Of a DNA stretch of 64,000 nt, positions 43,780-51,070 are shown piece by piece. This DNA is from Dyella thiooxydans (lineage in GTDB: Bacteria > Pseudomonadota > Gammaproteobacteria > Xanthomonadales > Rhodanobacteraceae). The notes under the pieces are model-generated. The model searched no databases, was not told the origin of the DNA, and was given only the letters and a program-made list of their open reading frames with translations. Where the stretch lies: positions 3,436,501 to 3,500,500 of the forward strand of contig NZ_CP014841.1 in NCBI RefSeq assembly GCF_001641285.1, given 5' to 3'. Position 1 is the first letter of the stretch. Each line of letters opens with the position of its first letter. The position numbers and the translations under genes were made by a program.

Positions 43780-45651
43780 TCAGTGCACCGGTACCGCCTC
43801 GGCCAGGCCCTTCGCCAGCGCGCCGTCGATCAGCTCGGAGAGCTCGCGGCCGGCGCGGGCGGAGGCGGCCTGCTGGCGCTGGCCCAGCTCAGCCTGCTGC
43901 TTGCCGAGCTCGGCCTGCTGCTGCCCCAGTTCGGCCTGGCGTTTGCCGAGTTCGGCCTGGCGGGTCTGCAGGTCCTGCTCGCGGGCCTCCAGCGTGGCCA
44001 TGCGCGAGGCCGCGTCGCGCTGACCGATCAGCGCGGCCCGCTGCATCGCCAGCTCGGCCTGCTGCTGACCGAGCGCGCCCTGTTGCGCGCCCAGCCCGCC
44101 CTGCCGTCCGCCCAGCTCACCCTGCTTGCCGCCGAGCTTGCCCTGCTCGCGGGCAAGCGTGGTGACCGGGGCATAGATCGCCCTGGCGCGGGCCAGGGTG
44201 GCGGCATCTCGGATCACGTAGGACTTGTCGCCGCGGCGCACCCACAGCATCGGCTCGCTGCCCTTGCGCAGGCGACGTGCGATGGCGATGTCGCCGCCGG
44301 TACCGCTCATCGTGACCGAGTCGCCGTCGAACAGCGCAAAGCCGTTCTGCGCGTGGTCGTCGGTATCGATGTCGATGTGGCTGTAGCCGCTGAAGGCGAT
44401 GTTGTGCCCGGGAGGTGCCGGCGGTGCGGGTGGGGCGGGCGGCGCCGCGGGCGGCGGGGGTGGTGGCAGCGGTGCGGCGACCGGCGGCGGCGGGGGAGGA
44501 GTCGGCGGGGCCGGCGGCACCGGCATCGGCGCGGCATCCTGTCGGGCCAGGGCGGCGGGCGTGGCGGCGGCGACTGGTGCCGCGGCACTGGCCGGGCTGG
44601 CGGAGACGGCGGCGATGGCCAGCGAGGGCTCGGCCGCCGTGACGCGGTAGGGCACCACGCCGACGGCGGCGATCAGCGCCACCAGCAGCCACCCGCGCAG
44701 GCGGGAGGAGGGATCGGTCTGTTGCAGCATGGTCAGTCGCCTCTTCAGGTTCTCGAACGTGGGGGATGCACCGGCCAGGCCGGCGTGCAGGGGATGGCCC
44801 ACGCCCAGGCGCAGCAGCAGCCGGCCGTAGGCCTGCGGGGCCGAGCCGGATTGCTGCAGCACCTGCGCATCGCAGGCCGCTTCGCGGTGCAGGGCGTACT
44901 CGCGCATCGCCCAGCGCACCAGCGGATGGAAGAAGAACAGCCGCTGCGCCAGCGCCGGCACCCAGGCCAGCCACAGGTCGCCGCGCCGCAGGTGGGCCAG
45001 TTCGTGGTCCAGCGCCATCGCGGTCTCGTCGAGGGAGAGTGCGTGCTCGGCAGGCAGCAGGATCGCCGGCCGCCAGGGTCCGACCACCTGCGGCGAGACG
45101 ACCTGTGCGCTGGCGCGCAAGGCGGGAGCGCGGCGCAGCCCGAGTTCGCGGGCCCGTCGGGTGCACAGGGCCTGCAGGGCGGCATCGTCGAGCGGCATCG
45201 AATCTCGGCGCAGCGACCATGCCTCGTGCTGCTGGCGCATGGCGCGGGCCAGCAACAGCAGCAGGCCCGCGAGCCAGCACGCGGCGAGTTCGGCATGCCA
45301 GTGGCCACGCCCCGCGTCATCCGGGGAGCCGACCAGCACCGGGCTGTCCGTCGCGGCAGACACCATCAGCGGCAGACCCTCGGTGTTGACCGCGGATCGC
45401 ACCACCGAGACGTGTGCCGGGACTTCCGCCGGCGCAGCGGCCAGCCATCGCAGCGGCACCGGGTTGAACCACAGCAGCCCCACCAGCAACTGCAGGCCGA
45501 CCAGCCACCACAGCTGGCAGCGCACGGCGGCCGGCAACCGCGGCCGCAGGCGGATCACCAGGGCGACCGCGCCGATCAGCACGCAGGCCTGCAGCGAGCT
45601 CCAGACCAGGCGCTCCAGCAGGGCGGTCGCGAGACTCTCGAGGGGGGCCAT
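43780..45651 (-). CDS. BlaR1-type M56 membrane metallopeptidase with coiled-coil tail
   Basis: 623 aa. N-terminal M56 domain with four membrane helices (about 18-35, 45-65, 122-140 and 318-335) and the zinc motif DHELAHLRRGD (HExxH, about 215) with the third ligand in EYALHREAACD. After the last helix come a Pro-rich linker (about 370-415), a beta domain (HNIAFSGYSHIDIDTDDHAQ, about 418-435) and a C-terminal Gln-rich heptad region (about 505-610; repeats of QAELGK/QAELGQ). BlaR1 relatives sense envelope damage and cleave BlaI. No penicillin-binding sensor domain is present, so the signal is different. Cotranscribed with blaI, 1 bp apart. Confidence 0.85.
   Translation of the reverse strand: MAPLESLATALLERLVWSSLQACVLIGAVALVIRLRPRLPAAVRCQLWWLVGLQLLVGLLWFNPVPLRWLAAAPAEVPAHVSVVRSAVNTEGLPLMVSAATDSPVLVGSPDDAGRGHWHAELAACWLAGLLLLLARAMRQQHEAWSLRRDSMPLDDAALQALCTRRARELGLRRAPALRASAQVVSPQVVGPWRPAILLPAEHALSLDETAMALDHELAHLRRGDLWLAWVPALAQRLFFFHPLVRWAMREYALHREAACDAQVLQQSGSAPQAYGRLLLRLGVGHPLHAGLAGASPTFENLKRRLTMLQQTDPSSRLRGWLLVALIAAVGVVPYRVTAAEPSLAIAAVSASPASAAAPVAAATPAALARQDAAPMPVPPAPPTPPPPPPVAAPLPPPPPPAAPPAPPAPPAPPGHNIAFSGYSHIDIDTDDHAQNGFALFDGDSVTMSGTGGDIAIARRLRKGSEPMLWVRRGDKSYVIRDAATLARARAIYAPVTTLAREQGKLGGKQGELGGRQGGLGAQQGALGQQQAELAMQRAALIGQRDAASRMATLEAREQDLQTRQAELGKRQAELGQQQAELGKQQAELGQRQQAASARAGRELSELIDGALAKGLAEAVPVH
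43868..44155. repeat. tandem 21-bp repeats encoding Gln-rich heptads
   Basis: Degenerate 21-bp units (Q-A-E-L-G-K/Q-R/Q heptads) inside the 3' part of the M56 peptidase gene, in two blocks around 43,868-43,985 and 44,055-44,155. They should form a coiled coil or periplasmic filamentous arm and may vary in copy number. Confidence 0.7.
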
Positions 45652-45652
45652 G

Positions 45653-46039
45653 TCAGCGCTCCTTGCGCTGCGACTGCAACTGGGCGACCAGCGATTCCAG
45701 CTCGGCCAGTTCGTCGTCGCTGACCTCGGCGCGTTCGGACAGGTAGGCCACGAACGGCGACACCGAGCCGCTCAGGGTCTTCTCCACGAAGCTGCCGACC
45801 GCGCTGCGCATCGCCTCGGCCGGACCGGTGGCTGTGTCGTAGCGGTACATGCCCTTGAGCTGCCGGCGCTTGAGGTAACCCTTGCCACGCAGGCGTTCCA
45901 TCATCGTCAGCACGGTGGAGCGGGCCAGGCCGCGCGATTCGCCGAAGTCGGCCGCGACCTCGCCGACGGAGGCGGCCGGGTGCTCGGCCAGGTAGTGCAG
46001 CAGCGCCAGTTCCTGGTCGCCGATCGTGGGCTTGCCCAT
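45653..46039 (-). CDS. blaI: BlaI/MecI-family repressor
   Basis: 128 aa from ATG 46039 (MGKPTIGDQELALLHYLAEH). Winged-helix domain 1-75 with RSTVLTMMERLRGKGYLKRR, and dimerisation tail 80-128. Two perfect operators lie 16-59 bp upstream of the start. It represses itself and the M56 peptidase until that protein signals. Confidence 0.93.
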   Translation of the reverse strand: MGKPTIGDQELALLHYLAEHPAASVGEVAADFGESRGLARSTVLTMMERLRGKGYLKRRQLKGMYRYDTATGPAEAMRSAVGSFVEKTLSGSVSPFVAYLSERAEVSDDELAELESLVAQLQSQRKER

Positions 46040-46054
46040 GGCAGGGCTCCGTGT

Positions 46055-46070
46055 GACTACAGATGTAGTC
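46055..46070. promoter_or_regulatory. BlaI operator 1
   Basis: Perfect palindrome GACTACA-GA-TGTAGTC, containing the TACA-N2-TGTA core of BlaI/MecI sites, 16 bp upstream of the blaI start. Confidence 0.9.
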
Positions 46071-46082
46071 AAGCTACGCCAT

Positions 46083-46098
46083 GACTACATGTGTAGTC
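46083..46098. promoter_or_regulatory. BlaI operator 2
   Basis: Perfect palindrome GACTACA-TG-TGTAGTC, same arms as operator 1, 28 bp away centre to centre; the pair would bind two BlaI dimers across the promoter. Confidence 0.9.
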
Positions 46099-46125
46099 AA
46101 CAGGTCCGCAGGCACGGGGTCGGGA

Positions 46126-46157
46126 AAAGAAAACGGGCGCCGCGAGGGCGCCCGTTT
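46126..46157 (-). terminator. rho-independent terminator of the Oar-like receptor gene
   Basis: Stem AAACGGGCGCC / GGCGCCCGTTT with a short loop; on the minus strand it is followed by TTTTCTTTTCC. It lies 24 bp past the receptor stop codon. Confidence 0.85.
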
Positions 46158-46181
46158 CCTTGACGACGGTGGTGCGATGGA

Positions 46182-49100
46182 TCAGAACGTGTACTTCAGC
46201 GTCAGCATGGCCGACCAGCGCGAGACCACGCGGCTCGGGTCATAGAAGCCGCCGTCGTACACCTGCAGCTGCTGCGGCTGGTAGTTGCCGTTCTTGTCGG
46301 TCGGCAGGTTGTAGACGTACTGGCCCTGAGCGTTGACGCCGCCGTAGTTGACCAGCGTGCGGGTCGGGTAGATGCCGGTGTTGCGCTGCTGGCCCCAGTT
46401 CTTGTTCATCAGGTTGAGGAAGTTGTAGACGTCCAGGCGGACCTCACCCTTGTTGCCCTTGAACAGGCCCGGGATCTCCTGCGAGAAGCTCATGTCCAGC
46501 GTGGTCACCCACGGCGTGTGCGCGCCGTTGCGCGACGCGATCTGGCCGCGGTGATCCTTCAGGTACTTGTCGCCGGCGAGGAAATCCTGGAACTGCTGGA
46601 TCTGCTGCGCGGTGGCGTTGCCGTAGCTGACCTTCGGATCGTTCGCGGTCGGGATGTACGCCGGATCCCAGCCGGAGATGCTGTCGCCGTTGGCGTCGTT
46701 GCCGAACACCCAGGTGTACGGGTTGCCGGTGCGGCCGTTGTAGAACATCGACACCTGCGTGGCGTAGTCGCCGAAGAAGTTGTGCCTCCAGTTCAGCGCC
46801 AGCTTGATGCTCTTGGCGGTGTTGTAGTTCGAGGTGGCGGCGACGTCGCTGTTCGGGTTCAGGCGCGCGATGCGCGAGTAGCCGGAGTAGGCGATGGTGT
46901 CGGCGCCCGGATCGACGTCGGTGGCGTGGTTGAGCGTCACGCTCGCGGTGCCGGACAGGCCGTCGGTGAACGGCTTGGTGACTGCCAGGGTGAAGCTGTC
47001 GGACTTGCCCTTGTGGGTGTTGGTCAGCAGCGTCGAGGCCGAGCTGAAGGCCAGGTTGCGGTTGGCCAGCGCGTCCTTCGAGGTCGGCGCCTCGCCCGGG
47101 GTCTTCCAGAACTGCTCGCGGCCGTCAGGCAGCACGCCGGTCGGTGCACCGAAGTTCACCGCCTGGTACAGGATGCCGTCGCGCACCTGGATGTGCTGGT
47201 ACTCGGCCGACGCCACCAGGCCCCACCACGGCAGCTCGCGGTCGAGCGCCAGGCTCGCCTTCCACACGGTCGGCAGCTTGAAGTTCTTGTCGATCGTGTC
47301 GATCGAACCGGCGCCACCGCCGGCCGGGATGTTCTGGTTGAACGGATCGGCGCTGAACGCGGCGGTAGACGGATCGAACGAGGTGTACGAGAGCAGCGTG
47401 ACGCCGTTGTTCTGGTACGGGTTGGTCATCCACACCGTCGGCGGCGAGGTCTGGAACAGGCCCACGCCACCGCGCAGCTGGGTCTTGTAGTCGCTGTCGA
47501 ACGAGTAGTTGAAGCTCAGGCGCGGCTCGACCACGCGGTTGTGCGAACCGATGGTGTAGTTGTTCGGGTAGCCGAACGCCTGCTCGAACGCGGGGTTGTA
47601 CACCGGCGCGTTGCTGGAGTGCGGGATGTCCACGCGCACGCCGTACTGCACCGACAGCTGCTCGTTGACCTGCCAGGTGTCCTGCAGGAACGGGCTGTAC
47701 TGGCTGTAGGTCCACTTGCCGGCGATGTCGTTGAGCGTGTAGCCCGGCGCCGGGTGGTACAGGGTATAGGAGTTGTAGTTGCCGGCGGCAAAGTTGGTCA
47801 GGCCCCAGAACGTGTACACGCCGAACTCGGCCTGGCCGAACAGGTTGTTGATCTTGTTGCGCTGGTAGTCGATGCCGCCCTTGATGGTGTGGTCGCCGAC
47901 GTAGTACGTGCCGGCCAGGAACACGCTGAGCTTCTTGGTATCGATGTGGTTGTAGTGGCGATAGCGCTCCTCGCCCAGGTTCACCGACGGACCCTTGCCG
48001 TCCGGCGACAGGTTCACGTTGACCGACGGCTGCTGGTACGGCGCGGTGGTGTCCTGCACGTACTTCTGGAAGCCGACCTTGGCCTCGGTGGAGAAGCTGT
48101 CCGACCAGTCGTCGAACACGTGGGCGACGTAATTGTTGGTGGTGATCTTCTTGGTGTAGGTGTAGCTGGACAGGCCGACGCTGCTGGCGCCGTTGCCGCC
48201 GACGGCCGGCAGCAGCTCGCGCGTGTTCTGGTAGGTGAAGCTGGCGCGGTGGTTGTCGGTGATGTTCCAGTCGATCTTGCCCAGGTAGCGCTTGTCGTCG
48301 TAGGTCAGGCCGGTGGAGCCGCCGAAGTTGCCCGGGGTCAGGCCCAGCGCGGTGGCGGTGTCGATCACCTTCTGCAGGTCGCCCGGCGACACCTTGTTGC
48401 TGGTGGACGCGCCGTCACCCAGCGAGGCGTCCAGGCCGTTGGCCGAATCGGCGCCGATGCCGGTGGTCTTCTCGTGCTCGGCCGAGACGAAGAAGAACAG
48501 CTTGTCCTTGATGATCGGGCCGCCGAAGGTCGCGCCGTAGGTCGCGTCCTTGTCGTAGCCGTTGTACTTGTAGCCCGGGTTGCTCGACGGCAGCCAGCCG
48601 GCGTCGCCGACCAGGTGGTTGGCATTGCGGTACGAGTAGTACAGCGAGCCGTGGTACTGGTTGGTGCCGGACTTGGTCACCGCGTTGACGTCGGCACCGA
48701 CGGTGTCCGAGCTGACGTCGTAGTTGGCGGTGGAGATGTTGTACTCGGCGATGGTCTCCGGCGAGATCGCCGCCTTCTGGTACGGCAGGCCGTTGGCGTT
48801 CAGGCCGAACGGGTCGCCCTGGGTCACACCGTCCACGGCGATGTTGTTGTAGCGGTTGTTCATGCCGTTGGCGGAGATCGAACCCACGCCCTGGTCCAGC
48901 ACGGTGATGCGCGGGTCGAGGCGGGCGACGTCGTCCACCGAGCGGTTGCCCTGCGGGGTGGCGGCCAGCTGCTGCTGCGAGATGTTGGTCGACAGGCCCT
49001 TGTTCTCGCTGGAGAAGGTCTGCGCCAGCGCCGAGGCGCTCACCGTCACGGCGGACAGGTTGCTCGCCTGCGCGGCGCTCGGGCCCATGCTCAGGTTGAT

Positions 49101-49424
49101 CGACGAGGTCTGGCCCAGCTGCAGGAACACGTTGTCCTGCTCGGCGGCGGTCGAGCCACCCTTGTTCACCGTGATGTCGAACGGACCACCCACGCGCAGG
49201 CCCTGCGCGGCGTAGCGGCCGTCGGCGTCGGTGGTGACCGTCTTGGTGGTGCCGGACGGACGGTGGACGATGGTCACCGTGGCGTTGGCGACCGGCTGGC
49301 CGGCGGTGTCGAGCACGCGGCCGGCGACGCCGGAGGTGGTCACGTTCTGCGCCGAGGCGGTGCCGGCGGCGAGCAGGGTGGCGATGGCGACGGGCAGCAG
49401 CCGGCCGCGAAGGGTGGATTTCAT
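46182..49424 (-). CDS. Oar-like TonB-dependent receptor with carboxypeptidase-regulatory domain
   Basis: 1080 aa. Signal peptide (LLPVAIATLLAAGTASAQ), then a CarboxypepD_reg-like beta-sandwich (about 30-110; GVAGRVLDTAGQPVANATVT), a TonB plug (about 125-240; ISANGMNNRYNNIAVDGVTQ) and a 22-strand barrel ending in the outer-membrane signature ...LTLKYTF. This is the Oar/OmpA-related class common in Xanthomonadales, thought to import or bind peptides, or oligomers from degraded polymer. Monocistronic, with terminator. Confidence 0.93.
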   Translation of the reverse strand: MKSTLRGRLLPVAIATLLAAGTASAQNVTTSGVAGRVLDTAGQPVANATVTIVHRPSGTTKTVTTDADGRYAAQGLRVGGPFDITVNKGGSTAAEQDNVFLQLGQTSSINLSMGPSAAQASNLSAVTVSASALAQTFSSENKGLSTNISQQQLAATPQGNRSVDDVARLDPRITVLDQGVGSISANGMNNRYNNIAVDGVTQGDPFGLNANGLPYQKAAISPETIAEYNISTANYDVSSDTVGADVNAVTKSGTNQYHGSLYYSYRNANHLVGDAGWLPSSNPGYKYNGYDKDATYGATFGGPIIKDKLFFFVSAEHEKTTGIGADSANGLDASLGDGASTSNKVSPGDLQKVIDTATALGLTPGNFGGSTGLTYDDKRYLGKIDWNITDNHRASFTYQNTRELLPAVGGNGASSVGLSSYTYTKKITTNNYVAHVFDDWSDSFSTEAKVGFQKYVQDTTAPYQQPSVNVNLSPDGKGPSVNLGEERYRHYNHIDTKKLSVFLAGTYYVGDHTIKGGIDYQRNKINNLFGQAEFGVYTFWGLTNFAAGNYNSYTLYHPAPGYTLNDIAGKWTYSQYSPFLQDTWQVNEQLSVQYGVRVDIPHSSNAPVYNPAFEQAFGYPNNYTIGSHNRVVEPRLSFNYSFDSDYKTQLRGGVGLFQTSPPTVWMTNPYQNNGVTLLSYTSFDPSTAAFSADPFNQNIPAGGGAGSIDTIDKNFKLPTVWKASLALDRELPWWGLVASAEYQHIQVRDGILYQAVNFGAPTGVLPDGREQFWKTPGEAPTSKDALANRNLAFSSASTLLTNTHKGKSDSFTLAVTKPFTDGLSGTASVTLNHATDVDPGADTIAYSGYSRIARLNPNSDVAATSNYNTAKSIKLALNWRHNFFGDYATQVSMFYNGRTGNPYTWVFGNDANGDSISGWDPAYIPTANDPKVSYGNATAQQIQQFQDFLAGDKYLKDHRGQIASRNGAHTPWVTTLDMSFSQEIPGLFKGNKGEVRLDVYNFLNLMNKNWGQQRNTGIYPTRTLVNYGGVNAQGQYVYNLPTDKNGNYQPQQLQVYDGGFYDPSRVVSRWSAMLTLKYTF

Positions 49425-49594
49425 CGGAAAGACCTCGGGTAGTGGGAAAACCGATGCGCCTCAGGCCTTTATCGGAGCCCAAGACGCGCAAACGCCGGGT
49501 CCCGGGGAGGGACTCGGCGTCTGTAACCACACAATTTTAACGATCTTTGTTACGCCCGGATATCACCCAGGTGTCGAAACATGCTGCGATCCGT

Positions 49595-50641
49595 TCAGAA
49601 AGCCATGTCGAACGCCACCTCGCCCGACACGCCGACCTGGTAGGCCGAGACCCGCCGTTCGAAGAAGTTGGTCACTTCCTGCACGTCCTGCAGGTCCATG
49701 AAGTCGAACGGGTTGCCCGCCCCGTACTTCTTCGGCAGGTCGAGCTGGGCCAGGCGCTGGTCGGCGCAGTACTCCAGGTACTGGCGCATGTCCTTCACCG
49801 ACAGGCCGGCCACACCGCCGGAGAGCACGTCCTCGGCGAACTGGGTCTCGCAGGCGATGGCTTCCTCGAGCATTTGCTCGATCTGCATGCGCATGGCATC
49901 GTCGAACAGCTCGGGCTCTTCGGCGCGCACCGTGCGCACCACGTCGAAGGCGAAGGCCATGTGGCAGCTCTCGTCGCGGAACACCCAGTTGGTGCCCGAG
50001 GCCAGCCCGTGCAGCAGGCCCCGCGAACGCAGGAAGTACACGTAGGCGAACGCGGCGAAGAAGAACAGGCCCTCGATGCAGGCGGCGAAGCAGATCAGGT
50101 TGAGCAGGAACTGCCGGCGCTGCTCGCGCGTGTCCAGGCGGTCGAGCTGCTGGATCGAGTCGATCCACTTGAAGCAGAACGCGCCCTTGGCACGGATCGA
50201 CAGGATGTTCTCGATCGCCGCGAACGCCTTGCTCCGCTCGGCCGGATCGGGGATGTAGGTATCCAGCAGGGTCAGGTAGAACTGCACGTGCAACGCTTCC
50301 TCGTAGAGCTGGCGCGACAGGTACATGCGCGCTTCCGGTGCGTTGATGTGCCGGTACAGGTTCAGCACCAGGTTGTTCGACACGATGGTGTCGCCGGTGG
50401 CGAAGAACGCCACCAGCCGATGGATCAGGTGGCGGTCGGCCGCGCTCATCTTCGAACGCAGGTCGGTGGTATCGAGCGAGAAATCCACCTCGTCCACCGT
50501 CCAGGTGTTCTTGATCGCGTTCTTGTACATCTCGTAGAACGCCGGGTAGCGCATCGGGCGCAGGGTGAGTTCGAAGCCTGGGTCGAGGAGGCGAGGAGTG
50601 AGTGAAGAGGAGTGAGAAGTGAGAGAGGATGTGCCGGACAT
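49595..50641 (-). CDS. nrdB: ribonucleotide reductase class I beta subunit
   Basis: 348 aa. Diiron and radical motif EEALHVQFY (Glu, His and the radical Tyr with E. coli-type spacing; about 105-113), EGLFFF and DESCHMAF as the second half of the iron site. With NrdA it makes deoxyribonucleotides. The ATG at 50641 gives an N-terminus MSGTSSLTSHSSSLTPRLLD whose residues 5-17 or so are encoded by the left 34-bp inverted repeat of the S23 unit, so the natural start may once have been closer to LLDPGFEL. Lies downstream of nrdA with the S23 gene between. Confidence 0.93.
   Translation of the reverse strand: MSGTSSLTSHSSSLTPRLLDPGFELTLRPMRYPAFYEMYKNAIKNTWTVDEVDFSLDTTDLRSKMSAADRHLIHRLVAFFATGDTIVSNNLVLNLYRHINAPEARMYLSRQLYEEALHVQFYLTLLDTYIPDPAERSKAFAAIENILSIRAKGAFCFKWIDSIQQLDRLDTREQRRQFLLNLICFAACIEGLFFFAAFAYVYFLRSRGLLHGLASGTNWVFRDESCHMAFAFDVVRTVRAEEPELFDDAMRMQIEQMLEEAIACETQFAEDVLSGGVAGLSVKDMRQYLEYCADQRLAQLDLPKKYGAGNPFDFMDLQDVQEVTNFFERRVSAYQVGVSGEVAFDMAF
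50595..50628. repeat. left 34-bp inverted repeat of the S23 unit
   Basis: 34 bp, the reverse complement of 51032-51065 with one mismatch. It lies within the 5' end of nrdB and encodes part of its N-terminus. Made of short direct repeats of the GGAGTGAG type. Confidence 0.85.
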
Positions 50642-50653
50642 GGAGGTGTTCCT

Positions 50654-51016
50654 ATGCATTATCGGGAGACGGTGGTCTGGACGAGAGCCGTGCAGGCGGC
50701 GAAAGAGGTCTATCGGCTCGTACGGTTCCTTCCTCGGGAAGAGACCTATGGCATGCGGGTGCAGATGACGCGTGCGGCAGTGTCGGTGCCAAGCAACATC
50801 GCCGAAGGCTGGACGAGGGAATCGAAAGCAGAAAAGCGCCAGTTCCTCTCCGTTGCGCAAGGCTCGCTTGCCGAGTTGGAAACCCAACTGACCTTGTGTG
50901 AGGAGATTGGCTGGCTATCCGCCGAACAGACCGCGTCGCTCCGCGATTGCATCGACGAAACCAGCCGCATGCTCACCACCTTTCGCCAGCGATTGCGCCA
51001 GAAAGCGAAGGAGTGA
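50654..51016 (+). CDS. four-helix-bundle protein (S23/bIVS family)
   Basis: 120 aa. MHYRETVVWTRAVQAAKEVY ... GMRVQMTRAAVSVPSNIAEG and SLAELETQLTLCEEIG are the family motifs (S23 ribosomal intervening-sequence protein, related to the Avd accessory protein of diversity-generating retroelements). It forms pentameric helical bundles that may bind nucleic acid. It reads against the flanking nrd genes and starts 13 bp from the nrdB start. Flanked by near-perfect 34-bp inverted repeats, so gene plus repeats behave like a discrete unit. ATG 50654 chosen. Confidence 0.9.
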   Translation: MHYRETVVWTRAVQAAKEVYRLVRFLPREETYGMRVQMTRAAVSVPSNIAEGWTRESKAEKRQFLSVAQGSLAELETQLTLCEEIGWLSAEQTASLRDCIDETSRMLTTFRQRLRQKAKE

Positions 51017-51031
51017 GCGCCGGCTCTTGAC

Positions 51032-51065
51032 CTCTCTCACTCCTCACTCCTCTTCACTCACTCCC
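51032..51065. repeat. right 34-bp inverted repeat of the S23 unit
   Basis: 34 bp, inverted copy of 50595-50628 with one mismatch. It ends 6 bp before the stop-codon end of nrdA at 51071, so the unit sits exactly in the nrdA-nrdB gap. Confidence 0.85.
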
Positions 51066-51070
51066 CGCTC

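Noticed and set aside
46518-49442. 974-codon plus-strand frame opposite the Oar-like receptor
   Set aside because: Antisense shadow with Arg/Val/Gly-rich nonsense composition.
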